64,000 bases of DNA from Occallatibacter savannae (GCF_003131205.1 NZ_QFFY01000003.1:186001-250000); one strand, 5' to 3'. Numbered from the stretch's first letter, positions 35,684-44,889 are shown. Numbers and translations: made by a program. The notes: generated from the sequence alone by a model not told the origin.

Positions 35684-36438
35684 GGAGCGCTCCCGCTGGC
35701 CCACAACTCTTCGAGGCGCTGCTTCTCGCGGACGGTGTCCATGGGCTGCCAGAAGCCGTTGTGAAAGTAGGCCTGCACTTCTCCTTTGGCGGTGAGGCTC
35801 TCGATGGGCTCGCGTTCGAAGGACGTTGTCTCGTCGGCGATCTCATCGATGACCGAGGGGGAGAGCACGAAGAAGCCGCCGTTGATCCAGCCGCCTTCGC
35901 CTTCAACTTTCTCCTGAAATGCGGTGATGTGATTGCCTTCGAGGCTGAGACCGCCGAAGCGTGCTGCGGGGCGAACGGCGGTGACGGTGACCTGCTTTCC
36001 GTGAGCGCGGTGGAAGGCGATTTCTTCGGTGATGTTCACGTCGCTGACGCCGTCGCCGTAGGTCATGCAGAAGGCATCTTCGCCATCGAGATAGCGAGCT
36101 ATGTTGCGAAGGCGTCCGCCGGTGCCGGCGTTGTCGCCGGTGTCGACGAGGGTGACGCGCCAGGGCTCGGCGACACTCTGATGAACCTGCATGCGGTTCT
36201 CGCGCATGTCGAAGGTGATGTCGGACATGTGGAGGAAGTAGTTGGCGAAGTATTCCTTGATGAGATAGCCCTTGTAGCCGCAGCAGATGATGAAGTCGTT
36301 GATCTGGTGCTGGGAGTAGATCTTGAGGATGTGCCAGAGGATAGGGCGCCCGCCGATTTCAACCATCGGTTTGGGGCGGACTGTAGTTTCTTCGCTGAGC
36401 CGGGTACCGAAGCCTCCGGCCAGGATAACTGCTTTCAT
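35668..36438 (-). CDS. rfbF: Glucose-1-phosphate cytidylyltransferase
   Basis: 256 residues starting at MKAVILAGG (ATG 36436-36438, with AAGGGGA upstream), the standard N-terminus of the family; the open frame extends 12 codons further without support. Seen: LAGGFGTRLSEET and RPKPMVEIGGRPILWHI nucleotidyl site, TYGDGVSDV metal Asp, and GFWQPMDTVREK. It makes CDP-glucose from CTP and glucose-1-phosphate, the first step of CDP-deoxysugar synthesis. Divergent from rfbH; the 132-bp gap probably contains both promoters. Confidence 0.94.
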   Translation of the reverse strand: MKAVILAGGFGTRLSEETTVRPKPMVEIGGRPILWHILKIYSQHQINDFIICCGYKGYLIKEYFANYFLHMSDITFDMRENRMQVHQSVAEPWRVTLVDTGDNAGTGGRLRNIARYLDGEDAFCMTYGDGVSDVNITEEIAFHRAHGKQVTVTAVRPAARFGGLSLEGNHITAFQEKVEGEGGWINGGFFVLSPSVIDEIADETTSFEREPIESLTAKGEVQAYFHNGFWQPMDTVREKQRLEELWASGSAPWKTW

Positions 36439-36570
36439 TTGATCCCCTTGCTGCCGGTTAACCCGCGAACGCACGGCAGCTGGAACTCAACTAGGTACCT
36501 TGGTTGCTTTCCTTGAGTAATACAGTACACCGCGATGATTCGATTGAGTATGCTGGGAGGTGTATCCCCC

Positions 36571-37926
36571 ATGACTAATGGCAGTGGTCGGCTTCGGCAG
36601 CAGATTCTTGAGTTAACGGCGCAGTACTTTGCCGAAGCATTTCTGCCGTCCGACTTCCAGCCGGGGGTCACGCCTGTTCCGGTGTCGGGCAAGGTGGTGG
36701 ATGCAGCCGATATCGGAGCAGTGGTGGAATCGGCCCTGGACGGCTGGTTCACCACGGGGCGATTTGCGAAGGATTTCGAGCGGAAGCTGGCGCGATTTGG
36801 GGGTGTTCGCGGCGCGTCGCTGGTGAACTCGGGGTCGTCGGCGAATCTGCTGGCGCTGACTGCGCTGACATCTCCCAAGTTGGGCGATCGGCGGCTGAAA
36901 CCGGGTGACGAAGTCATCACGGTGGCGGCCGGGTTCCCGACGACGGTAAACCCGATCATCCAGAACCGGCTTATCCCGGTGTTTGTCGATGTAACTCTGC
37001 CGAGTTATGAGATCGATGTAACTCAGTTAGAAGCCGCCAGGAGCGAAAAGACGCGGGCGATCATGATCGCGCACACGCTGGGGAATGTGTTCGACCTGGA
37101 CGCGGTGACGGCTTTCGCAAAGAAACATGACCTGTGGCTGATTGAAGATTGCTGCGATGCCCTGGGTTCGACGTGGAAGAGCCAGCATGTGGGCACGTTT
37201 GGGGATGTGGCGACGGTGAGTTTCTATCCGGCGCATCACATCACGCTCGGAGAAGGTGGAGCGGTACTGACGGACAAGCCGGCGCTGCAGCTGATTATCG
37301 AGTCCTTTAGAGACTGGGGACGGGATTGCTGGTGCGAGCCGGGGAAGGACAATACCTGCGGCAAGCGATTTGAGTGGCAACTCGGTTCCCTGCCCTGCGG
37401 GTACGACCACAAGTACACCTACTCGCACATTGGGTACAACCTGAAGGCGACCGACATGCAGGCGGCGCTGGGCGTGTCGCAGATCGACAAGCTGCCTGGG
37501 TTCGTTGAGAGACGGAAGGAGAACTTCCGGTATCTTTATCAGGCTTTGAAGCCGCTGGAGGATGTGCTGGTGCTGCCGGAAGCAACGCCGGGGGCGGACC
37601 CGTCTTGGTTTGGGTTTCCGATTGGGGTGCGGGAGAGCGCGCCCTTCACGAGGCAGGAACTCGTTCGAGCGCTGGAGGCGAAGAAGATCGGCACGCGGCT
37701 GCTGTTTGCGGGGAACCTGCTGCGGCAGCCGGCTTACGAAGGGTGCGAGCGCCGCGTGATCGGAGACCTAAAGAACACCGATTTCGCAATGAACAATGTG
37801 TTCTGGATCGGTGTGTATCCGGGGCTCACGGAAGAGATGCTGAATTTTGTCGCGGAAACCATTCGAGGTTTTGTTCGCGAGCAGAACGCGGGGCTGCCGG
37901 TGCTGAACGCAGCCGGTTCCAAGTAA
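36571..37926 (+). CDS. rfbH: CDP-4-keto-6-deoxyglucose 3-dehydrase (E1, RfbH/DdhC)
   Basis: ATG 36571 has GGGAGG ten bases upstream and gives the typical family N-terminus; two upstream in-frame ATGs (36535, 36550) are less likely. 451 residues of the DegT/aminotransferase fold in which the usual PLP lysine is replaced by histidine (His223 in [14 protein letters not shown]), the hallmark of this PMP-dependent dehydrase. Cysteines in [13 protein letters not shown] supply the [2Fe-2S] cluster. It removes the C3 hydroxyl of CDP-4-keto-6-deoxyglucose, with electrons from an E3 reductase; no E3 gene is visible here. Twelve bp upstream of the NeuB-like gene. Confidence 0.94.
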   Translation: MTNGSGRLRQQILELTAQYFAEAFLPSDFQPGVTPVPVSGKVVDAADIGAVVESALDGWFTTGRFAKDFERKLARFGGVRGASLVNSGSSANLLALTALTSPKLGDRRLKPGDEVITVAAGFPTTVNPIIQNRLIPVFVDVTLPSYEIDVTQLEAARSEKTRAIMIAHTLGNVFDLDAVTAFAKKHDLWLIEDCCDALGSTWKSQHVGTFGDVATVSFYPAHHITLGEGGAVLTDKPALQLIIESFRDWGRDCWCEPGKDNTCGKRFEWQLGSLPCGYDHKYTYSHIGYNLKATDMQAALGVSQIDKLPGFVERRKENFRYLYQALKPLEDVLVLPEATPGADPSWFGFPIGVRESAPFTRQELVRALEAKKIGTRLLFAGNLLRQPAYEGCERRVIGDLKNTDFAMNNVFWIGVYPGLTEEMLNFVAETIRGFVREQNAGLPVLNAAGSK

Positions 37927-37938
37927 CGGAGATATTGC

Positions 37939-39444
37939 ATGGGAAACATCGGTCAGCGGCCGCTCTTTATCTACGAAATGGCGAACAACCACATGGGAGA
38001 TGTGGAGCACGGCATACGCATCGTGCGTGAGTTGAAAGCCGCCTCCGAGGGGTTCCCTTTTGCGTTCTGCGTCAAGCTGCAGTACCGGGATATCGCGAGC
38101 TGCATTCATCCGGCATACAAGGATCGCTTCGATCTGAAGTACGTGAAGCGCTTCTCTGAGACACACCTGAGCTGGGAGAACTACAAGAGGCTGAAGGACG
38201 CGATTGTTGAGGCCGGCTTTCTGTCGATGTGTACGCCGTGGGATGAGAACTCTGTGGACAAGATCGTCGAGCATGGGTTCGATTTCATGAAGATTCCGAG
38301 CTGCTATGTGAGTGACTGGCCGCTGCTGGAGAGGATTGCGCAGTACGATTTGCCGATTGTGGCATCGACCGCAGGCGAGCCGCTGGAGGAGATCGACAGG
38401 GTGGTCAGCTTTTTCAAGCATCGGGAGAAGTCGCTGGCGATCATGCACTGCGTTGGTGAGTATCCTGCGCCCGACGACCATCTGCACCTAGGGCAGATTG
38501 CGTTATTGAAGAAGCGGTATCCGGAGCTGGAGGTGGGGTATTCCACGCACGAACGGCCGGACAACTTCGAGGCGGTGAAGATCGCGATTGCGCTGGGCGC
38601 GGTGATGTTTGAGAAGCATGTGGGCGTGCCGACTGAGAAGTACGCGATCAACGCGTACAGTGCCACGCCGGCTCAGGTTCGGAAGTGGCTTGAGTCGGCG
38701 TCCGATGCGATGACCATGATGGGCAGCATGGAGAAGCGGTATCCAGCGCCGCCGGGGGAACAGGCCGCGTTGCGCGATCTGGCGCGCGGAGCGTTTGTGC
38801 GGCAAGCGGTGAAGGCCGGCGAGGTGATCGACCACGCGAATGTGTTTTTCGCGATGCCGAACGTGAAGGATCAGCTGGTTGCGCAGGACTTCTCGAAGTA
38901 CAGCGAGTACGTTGCGAAGAACAATATCGCGGCGAACGGCCCCGTGATGACGGATGAGGTGACGGCGCGGAACACGCGCGAGCTTGTATACAAGATTGTT
39001 TCGGACGTGAAGAGCCTGATCAAGAAGAGCAAGGTGCAGGTTCCGGGACAATGCGATCTTGAGATTTCGCATCACTACGGGCTGGAGAAGTTTCGCGAGA
39101 GCGGGCTTACGGCGATTACGGTGGTGAACCGCGAGTACTGCAAGCGACTGATGGTCGTTCTGCCAGGCCAGAAGCATCCAGAGCAGTGGCACAACCAGAA
39201 GGACGAGACGTATCACATTCTGTATGGCGATGTGACGGTGGAGTTGGATGGGAAGAGGACGACGCACAAGTCGAACTCGGTGATCACGATTTCGCATGGC
39301 GTGAAGCACTCGTTCTGGACGACGCATGGCGCGATTATTGAGGAGGTTTCGTCGAGTTATTCCAAAGACGATTCGTTCTACAGCGATCCGGCAATCATGG
39401 CGAATGGCAATCGGAAAACATTTGTGACGTACTGGATCGGGTGA
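37939..39444 (+). CDS. NeuB-like sugar-acid synthase fused to a C-terminal cupin
   Basis: 501 residues. Residues about 5-265 form a NeuB-type TIM barrel (YEMANNHMGD, FCVKLQYRD, TPWDENSVDKI, FMKIPSCYVSDWPLLERIA, MHCVGEYP, VGYSTHERPD, ALGAVMFEKH). A region with ARGAFVRQAVKAGEVI (about 275-340) looks SAF-like, and residues about 375-501 are a cupin with HPEQWHNQKDETYHILYGD. NeuB enzymes condense PEP with an aldose to a nonulosonic-type acid. Here active-site segments differ from sialic acid synthases (STA for STG, YSTHE for the YSDHT type, INAYSATP after EKH), so the sugar is probably different. The cupin may bind or isomerise it. Confidence 0.82.
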   Translation: MGNIGQRPLFIYEMANNHMGDVEHGIRIVRELKAASEGFPFAFCVKLQYRDIASCIHPAYKDRFDLKYVKRFSETHLSWENYKRLKDAIVEAGFLSMCTPWDENSVDKIVEHGFDFMKIPSCYVSDWPLLERIAQYDLPIVASTAGEPLEEIDRVVSFFKHREKSLAIMHCVGEYPAPDDHLHLGQIALLKKRYPELEVGYSTHERPDNFEAVKIAIALGAVMFEKHVGVPTEKYAINAYSATPAQVRKWLESASDAMTMMGSMEKRYPAPPGEQAALRDLARGAFVRQAVKAGEVIDHANVFFAMPNVKDQLVAQDFSKYSEYVAKNNIAANGPVMTDEVTARNTRELVYKIVSDVKSLIKKSKVQVPGQCDLEISHHYGLEKFRESGLTAITVVNREYCKRLMVVLPGQKHPEQWHNQKDETYHILYGDVTVELDGKRTTHKSNSVITISHGVKHSFWTTHGAIIEEVSSSYSKDDSFYSDPAIMANGNRKTFVTYWIG

Positions 39445-40031
39445 TGCTCACCATCGTTTGGGATGTTGACGATGTGTTGAACGACCTGATGCTGCAGTGG
39501 TTCACGCACTGCTGGAAATGCGAGCGGCCGGAGTGCACCTTAGGTTATCGCGAATTGAGAGAGAACCCACCCGATGCGGTGCTCGGCATCGCGCGCGAGG
39601 AGTATCTGCTTTCAATTGATGAGTTCAGAGCCACTGACCGGGCAAGAGAGATGGCTCCGAATGCGGCTGTGCTGAAGTGGATGGGGCAGTACGGGGCACA
39701 ATTCCGGCATATCGGATTGACTGCGCGGCCGCTGGGCTCGGCGCCGGACGTTGCCGAGTGGGTGATGCGGCACTTTGGGGCGTGGATTCGATGCTTTGGG
39801 GTCGTGCACACGCGAAGGGACGATCAGTTCCCTGCTTACGATCGAACCAAGGGTGAGTTTCTTGACTGGATCAAGTGCGGCGACATCCTGGTTGACGATT
39901 CGGCGGAGAACATTCGGCAGGCACAGTTGCGCGGGCTGAAAACATTGCTTTATCCGCAGCCCTGGAACGACAGCAAGCTGAGCGTAGAGGAGCTGCTGGA
40001 CGAGCTTACGAAGATGGCGGTGGGTGTTTGA
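39444..40031 (+). CDS. HAD-superfamily phosphatase-like protein
   Basis: 195 residues starting at ATG 39444, which overlaps the previous TGA by one base. HAD motifs: D7-V-D9 (WDVDDVLND), LTARP as motif II, a Lys in RTKGEFLDW as possible motif III, and ILVDDSAEN as motif IV. It resembles the 5'-nucleotidase/Cof-like small HADs. Given its place after a NeuB-type synthase, it may dephosphorylate a sugar-acid phosphate; that is inference. It overlaps the next gene by 4 bp (TTGA), suggesting tight coupling. Confidence 0.78.
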   Translation: MLTIVWDVDDVLNDLMLQWFTHCWKCERPECTLGYRELRENPPDAVLGIAREEYLLSIDEFRATDRAREMAPNAAVLKWMGQYGAQFRHIGLTARPLGSAPDVAEWVMRHFGAWIRCFGVVHTRRDDQFPAYDRTKGEFLDWIKCGDILVDDSAENIRQAQLRGLKTLLYPQPWNDSKLSVEELLDELTKMAVGV

Positions 40032-41827
40032 TCAAGCTTTCTGATTACGTGATGCGCTTCCTGCATGGGGCGGGGATTCGGCGGATCTTCATGCTGACGG
40101 GCGGCGGGTGCATGCACCTGGTGGATTCCGTGGGACGCCAGGAGGGGCTGGAGTACGTCTGCTGCCTCCATGAGCAGGCATGCGCTTTTGCAGCGCAGGC
40201 GCATGCGGAATTCACGAGCGAAGCGAGCGCCGTTCTGGTGACGACTGGGCCGGGCGGCACGAATGCAGTGACGGGCCTTGCGTCGGCGTGGCTGGACTCG
40301 ACACCGTGCGTGTTTCTATCGGGACAGGTAAAGCGGGCTGACCTGATGACCGGGCGCGGGGTCCGTTCGATGGGTCCGCAGGAGCTCGATGTCGTGTCGG
40401 TGGTGAAGCCTCTGACCAAGTACGCGAAGACGATTGTTGAGCCGAACAGCATTCGATACGAGTTGGAGAAGGCCTGGCATCTTGTGAATTCGGGCAGGCG
40501 CGGGCCGGTGTGGCTGGATATTCCGCTTGATGTGCAGTCGGCAATGACCGAGGAGAAAGACCTCGAAGGATTTCGGCCCGAGGCGTTGGTTGTAAACCGT
40601 GATGTGCTGCGCAAGCAGGTGGCCGAAACAATCGAGATGCTGCGCAAGGCTGAGCGGCCGGTGTTGTTCATCGGGAATGGGGCACGGCTGGCGTATGTGC
40701 AAGGGCTGGTCGGCGCGCTGGTAGAGAAGCTGAAGGTACCGACTCTGTTGACGTGGAAGTCGATGGATATGCTGCCGGATGAGCATTCGTACTTTGCGGG
40801 AAGGCCGGGTTCGGTGGCGTCGCGAGGGGCGAACTTCACGCAGCAGAATGCGGATTGCATTCTCGTAATCGGTGCGCGGCTGGATATGCCGCAGGTTGCA
40901 TTCAGCCACAGGAACTTCGCACGCGGGGCGCGGAAGATCGTTGTCGATGTTGATGAACATGAGCTGGCGAAGTTGGACATGCCGGTGGATGTGGCGGCGA
41001 ACTTCGATGCGCGGGATTTTGTCTCGGAGTTGTTGAGGCAACTCGAGGGTGTGAATCTGCCGGATGTCGGGCCGTGGCTGGCGCGTACGAGGGAGTGGAG
41101 AGAGAAGTATCCCGTGATTCTGCCGGAGTACTGGCGGGAGTCGCAGTTTGTAAACACGTACGTGCTGGTGGATGTGTTGTCCGACCTTTGCGGGCCGGAG
41201 GACGTGCTTGCGCCGGGAAGTTCGGGAGCGTGCAGCGATATCTTTCTGCAGTGTTTTCGGTTGAAGCAGGGGCAGCGGGTGGTGAATTCGCCGACGCTGG
41301 GGGCGATGGGGACTGGGCTTCCGGGAACGATCGGCACATGCCTGGCGAGCGACCGGCGACGGACGATTTGCGTGAATGGAGATGGCGGATTCCAGCTGAA
41401 CATTCAAGATCTGGAGACGGTGCGACGATTGAATCTGCCGATCAAGTACTTCATTCTGTGCAATGGGAATTACGCGTCGATTATTACGTCGCAGAGAACG
41501 CACTTCCAGGGCAGGCTGGTGGGCAGCGATCCATCGAGCCATCTGACGTTGCCGGATGTGTGCAAGGTGGCCGAGGCTTACGGCATCGCGAGCTGTGAAA
41601 TCCGAGATCATGAGGGACTACGCGAGAAGGTGAAGCAAGTGCTGGAATCGCCGGGGCCGATGGTTTGTGCGGTGAATGTGTCTGCCGATCAGGTGACCGC
41701 GCCGAGGGCCACATCGATGATTCGTGGTGATGGCACGATCGTGAGCTTGCCGATGGAGGACATGGCTCCGAGGTTGCCGCGCGAGGAGTTCAGGGCGCAG
41801 ATGATTGTTCCGCCACTAGAGGATTAG
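40028..41827 (+). CDS. Thiamine-diphosphate enzyme of the acetolactate-synthase type, sugar-locus member
   Basis: 599 residues; TTG 40028 overlaps the HAD stop. Three-domain ThDP fold: catalytic Glu49 in CCLHEQACAFAAQ, GPGGTNAVTGLASAW, a central Rossmann-like domain, and the cofactor motif NGDGGFQLNIQDLETV...CNGNYASI (near 455-495). Generic acetolactate synthase is unlikely because it sits inside a CDP-sugar operon with no ilvN or ilvC. The best-known parallel is YerE, which adds a pyruvate-derived acetyl group to a CDP-4-keto-3,6-dideoxysugar to make yersiniose-type branched sugars; that role fits rfbF/G/H here but is inference. Confidence 0.8.
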   Translation: MIKLSDYVMRFLHGAGIRRIFMLTGGGCMHLVDSVGRQEGLEYVCCLHEQACAFAAQAHAEFTSEASAVLVTTGPGGTNAVTGLASAWLDSTPCVFLSGQVKRADLMTGRGVRSMGPQELDVVSVVKPLTKYAKTIVEPNSIRYELEKAWHLVNSGRRGPVWLDIPLDVQSAMTEEKDLEGFRPEALVVNRDVLRKQVAETIEMLRKAERPVLFIGNGARLAYVQGLVGALVEKLKVPTLLTWKSMDMLPDEHSYFAGRPGSVASRGANFTQQNADCILVIGARLDMPQVAFSHRNFARGARKIVVDVDEHELAKLDMPVDVAANFDARDFVSELLRQLEGVNLPDVGPWLARTREWREKYPVILPEYWRESQFVNTYVLVDVLSDLCGPEDVLAPGSSGACSDIFLQCFRLKQGQRVVNSPTLGAMGTGLPGTIGTCLASDRRRTICVNGDGGFQLNIQDLETVRRLNLPIKYFILCNGNYASIITSQRTHFQGRLVGSDPSSHLTLPDVCKVAEAYGIASCEIRDHEGLREKVKQVLESPGPMVCAVNVSADQVTAPRATSMIRGDGTIVSLPMEDMAPRLPREEFRAQMIVPPLED

Positions 41828-41859
41828 TTCGGCAAGGACTTTGCGGGCTCGGAGGAGTT

Positions 41860-42909
41860 TTGAGAACGAAGAGACATCCGATTGTCGAAGAAGATCTGAG
41901 GAGGATTGTCGCGAGTCCGCTTCCCTGGGAACGATTCTTCGGGAAGACGGTGTTGATTACGGGCGCGAATGGCTTCGTGCCGGCCTACATGCTGGAGACG
42001 CTGATTCATCTGAACGACACGTCGGATGCGGGGATTCATGTTGTGGCCATGGTCCGGAATCGCGAGAAGGCGATGAGGCGACTCGGAGAGTTCGAGGGCC
42101 GGCGGGATCTCACGGTGCATGTTCAGGACGTACGGGATGCGTATTCGGGGCCGACAGCGGTGAACTTCGTAGTTCATGCAGCGAGCCAGGCGAGTCCGAA
42201 GTTTTTCGGTGTCGATCCGGTCGGGACGTTCGAGGCCAATGTGATCGGGACGCAACACTTGCTGCAGCTCGCGCACGCATCGGAGAGCGAGGGATTCCTT
42301 TTCTTCAGCAGCGGAGAGGTTTATGGGCAGCCGGCCGACTGTTCGACAGTGAAGGAAAGCGACTACGGGTATCTGGACCCGCTCAACGTCAGGTCATGCT
42401 ACGCGGAGGGCAAGCGGGCCGGAGAGACGCTGTGCGCCTGCTGGCACGCGCAGTTCGGGGTGCCGGCGAAGATCGTGCGCCTGTCGCATACCTACGGGCC
42501 GGGAATGGAGTTGAACGACGGGCGGGTGTTTGCGGATTTTGTCGCGAACATCGTCGCGGGGCAAGACATCGTGTTGAAGAGCGATGGAAGCGCGACGCGC
42601 CCGTTCTGCTACCTGGCGGACGCGACAGAGGCCCACTTTCGAGTGCTGCTGACTGGCAAAGCAGGCGAGGCCTACAACCTGGGCAGCGGGATGCAGTGCT
42701 CGGTACTGGAGCTGGCGGAGATGCTTTGTAGGCAGTTTCCAGAACAGGGGTGCAAGGTGGTGCGGCAGGCGCGAAGCGCTGGAGACGCGTATGTGCCGTC
42801 AGCGGTTCAGGGATTCGAGCTGGACCTCGGGAAGATTCACGCGCTCGGGTGGAAGGCGACGACCAGCATTGAAGAGGGGTTCAGGCGGACCGTGGAGAGC
42901 TACCGGTAA
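41860..42909 (+). CDS. NAD-dependent sugar epimerase/dehydratase/reductase (extended SDR)
   Basis: 349 residues from TTG 41860, closely preceded by GGAGGAG (41851-41857). TGANGFVPAYM near residue 34 has Pro where the third glycine of the nucleotide loop is usual. VVHAAS, FFSSGEVYGQ and Tyr181-x3-Lys185 (CYAEGK) complete the catalytic set. The C-terminus is of the nucleotide-sugar SDR type. It may reduce the keto or aceto group made by the ThDP enzyme, a YerF-like step, or epimerise; not decidable by eye. Its 3' end overlaps the convergent glycosyltransferase gene by 29 bp. Confidence 0.82.
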   Translation: MRTKRHPIVEEDLRRIVASPLPWERFFGKTVLITGANGFVPAYMLETLIHLNDTSDAGIHVVAMVRNREKAMRRLGEFEGRRDLTVHVQDVRDAYSGPTAVNFVVHAASQASPKFFGVDPVGTFEANVIGTQHLLQLAHASESEGFLFFSSGEVYGQPADCSTVKESDYGYLDPLNVRSCYAEGKRAGETLCACWHAQFGVPAKIVRLSHTYGPGMELNDGRVFADFVANIVAGQDIVLKSDGSATRPFCYLADATEAHFRVLLTGKAGEAYNLGSGMQCSVLELAEMLCRQFPEQGCKVVRQARSAGDAYVPSAVQGFELDLGKIHALGWKATTSIEEGFRRTVESYR

Positions 42910-43894
42910 GGACGGCGGAGGCTGCATCTGAATCGGAATCGTCAACCGGCACGTCGTCCATGTTGATGCGTTCCTTCTCGGTGACAAGCGGGCGGCGGAG
43001 GACCAGCGTATGGATGGAGCCTACGTATTCGCCGATGATGCCGAGCGCGATGAGCTGAATGGACCCGAGAAAGAAGAGCCCGAGAACAACGGGAGCGATG
43101 CCGACGCTGAAGCTGCGCCAGAAGATCAGCTTGTAGGTGAGATAGAACATTCCGAGCAGGAAGCTGAAGAAGGCGGAGACAAATCCGCCGAAGATGACTA
43201 GGCGCAGAGGCACCTTGGACAAATTGGTGATGCCCAGCATCGCGAAATCGTAAAGCGTGTAGAAATTGTTCTTGGAGATGCCGCGCTCACGGCGCTTCTG
43301 GTTGTAGTAGACCTTCGCGATCGGCAGGCCGAGTTCGGCGATGATGCCGCGGAAGTAGGGATGTGGGTCTGGGAATTCGCTGCGAATTTTGTCGAAGACA
43401 GATTTATCGTAGAGGCCGAAACCGGTGAAGTGTTCAAGGACGCTGACGTTGGTGAGGCGCGCGACCAGGCGGTAATAGAAAGTGCGGACCCGGTACATGA
43501 GTCCGTTCTCTTCGCTGGTGTTCTTGATGGCGGCGACAATGGGGTAGCCTTTCTCCCACTCACGAACCATGTCGATGAAGAGCTCGGGGGGGTCCTGAAG
43601 GTCGGCGAAGAGGCTGCCGATGGCGTCTCCGCGCGCATTGAGGAAGCCGTGCATGCCGGACCGCGCGCCGCCGACGTTGCGGGCGTTGACGATCACCCTG
43701 ACAGATGGATCCTCGGCGGCCATTTCGCGGAGGATTTCGACGGTGCGGTCGGTTGAGGCGTTGTCGATGAAGAGGTGCTCGAAACGGTAGCCGGGTAGCT
43801 TTGCGGCTGTCTCCATCAGTCGACGGTGAACTTCGCGCACGTTGGCTTCTTCGTTGAAGCACGGCGTCATGATGGTGATGAGTTTCTGGCTCAT
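42881..43894 (-). CDS. Membrane-anchored family 2 glycosyltransferase (GtrB/DPM-synthase type)
   Basis: 337 residues. The GT-A domain occupies about 1-230 (TPCFNEEANVREVH, FIDNASTDRT, ADLQDPPELF as the metal-binding region, QKRRERGISKNNFYTLYDF). Two TM helices follow (about 235-258 and 268-292), then a charged tail. This is the layout of undecaprenyl-phosphate glycosyltransferases, which load a sugar on the lipid carrier at the inner membrane. Sugar unknown. First of four minus-strand genes facing the CDP-sugar operon. Confidence 0.88.
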   Translation of the reverse strand: MSQKLITIMTPCFNEEANVREVHRRLMETAAKLPGYRFEHLFIDNASTDRTVEILREMAAEDPSVRVIVNARNVGGARSGMHGFLNARGDAIGSLFADLQDPPELFIDMVREWEKGYPIVAAIKNTSEENGLMYRVRTFYYRLVARLTNVSVLEHFTGFGLYDKSVFDKIRSEFPDPHPYFRGIIAELGLPIAKVYYNQKRRERGISKNNFYTLYDFAMLGITNLSKVPLRLVIFGGFVSAFFSFLLGMFYLTYKLIFWRSFSVGIAPVVLGLFFLGSIQLIALGIIGEYVGSIHTLVLRRPLVTEKERINMDDVPVDDSDSDAASAVLTGSSPRSA

Positions 43895-43935
43895 GCGTAA
43901 GTTCCCTGGAAGTTCACGCCTTGGCGGACATGCAA

Positions 43936-44889
43936 TCAGGAGCGGACGAGTTGTTCCGCGCGAATGATGGTGGAATCGCGGTCACAGGCAATATTGCACG
44001 GCATGGAACAGAGGACGTCCTCTTTATTGAGCTGGAAGTCTTGATCAAAGAGGTTCCCTACCCGGAAGTAGCCGAGTTCCCTGCCTTGAGCCATTCCGGC
44101 GTGGAGCGGGGAGTGCAAGAAATTCATACCACCCTGACAGGTGTAGGCGGACCCATCGGGCGAGAAATTGATGTAATTGCGGCCGGCTGAACAGCGTTTC
44201 GGCGAGTAGTCGTCGTAGTCGAGCTGGGACTCGGGCTGGCGGTCTGGCGTGATGTGCTTATGCAGAATCCTGAGCTGATCGGGCGTGTAGTGGAAGCCGA
44301 TGTCGACGTAAGGGTCGACGTGCAGCTCGACGCCGGCAGCGTGTAGCTCGTCGGCGATCTGCTCGAGTACGAGGAGGTTCTCGGGAGTGGCGACGATGTT
44401 GACCTGGATGTGGAAGTGGGGGCTGAGTTCTTTGATTTTGGCGAGGAACTCTGGGCCGTCGGTGTGCTCGCGGTGGAAGCTGGCGTTGAGGTGGATTTTG
44501 CGCTCGATTTTGCGGTAGACACTGGTGGGCTGCGAGAGGTTGGTGACGATGCCGACGAGGGAGTGCTTTTCAGGCAGGTTGTTCACGAGCAGCGGGAGAT
44601 CGGCGTAGACAAAGGGCTCTCCGCCGCAAAGGTAGATCAGCGCGGGAGGGAGCTTCTCGAGGCCCTGAAGCCACTCCTGGCCGGAGCGTTCGCCTGCTTT
44701 GGGGACCACGGATGTGTAGGCGAATTTAGTAACGATGCAGCAGTAGGAACAGCGGTAGTTGCAGCGCCATGTTGGGTTTAGAAGGACGACGAGCTTGTTG
44801 GAGAAGATTTTGCGATAGTAGGGCTTCAGCCGGTACTTGATTCCGGCGGGGACGAAGCGCTGCAGCTCGATGAGATCCAGTTTGGGCAC
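43936..44889 (-). CDS. Radical SAM protein with C-terminal cysteine cluster
   Basis: 317 residues. Cys43-x3-Cys47-x2-Cys50 (WRCNYRCSYC) binds the [4Fe-4S]-SAM cluster, and CGGEPF near 90 is the SAM-binding GGE segment. The C-terminal part has further cysteines (KRCSAGRNYINFSPDGSAYTCQGG, then CSMPCNIACD), resembling SPASM/Twitch auxiliary cluster domains. Substrate unknown. Between two glycosyltransferase genes it could modify a glycan, its lipid carrier or a protein. Confidence 0.87.
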   Translation of the reverse strand: MPKLDLIELQRFVPAGIKYRLKPYYRKIFSNKLVVLLNPTWRCNYRCSYCCIVTKFAYTSVVPKAGERSGQEWLQGLEKLPPALIYLCGGEPFVYADLPLLVNNLPEKHSLVGIVTNLSQPTSVYRKIERKIHLNASFHREHTDGPEFLAKIKELSPHFHIQVNIVATPENLLVLEQIADELHAAGVELHVDPYVDIGFHYTPDQLRILHKHITPDRQPESQLDYDDYSPKRCSAGRNYINFSPDGSAYTCQGGMNFLHSPLHAGMAQGRELGYFRVGNLFDQDFQLNKEDVLCSMPCNIACDRDSTIIRAEQLVRS

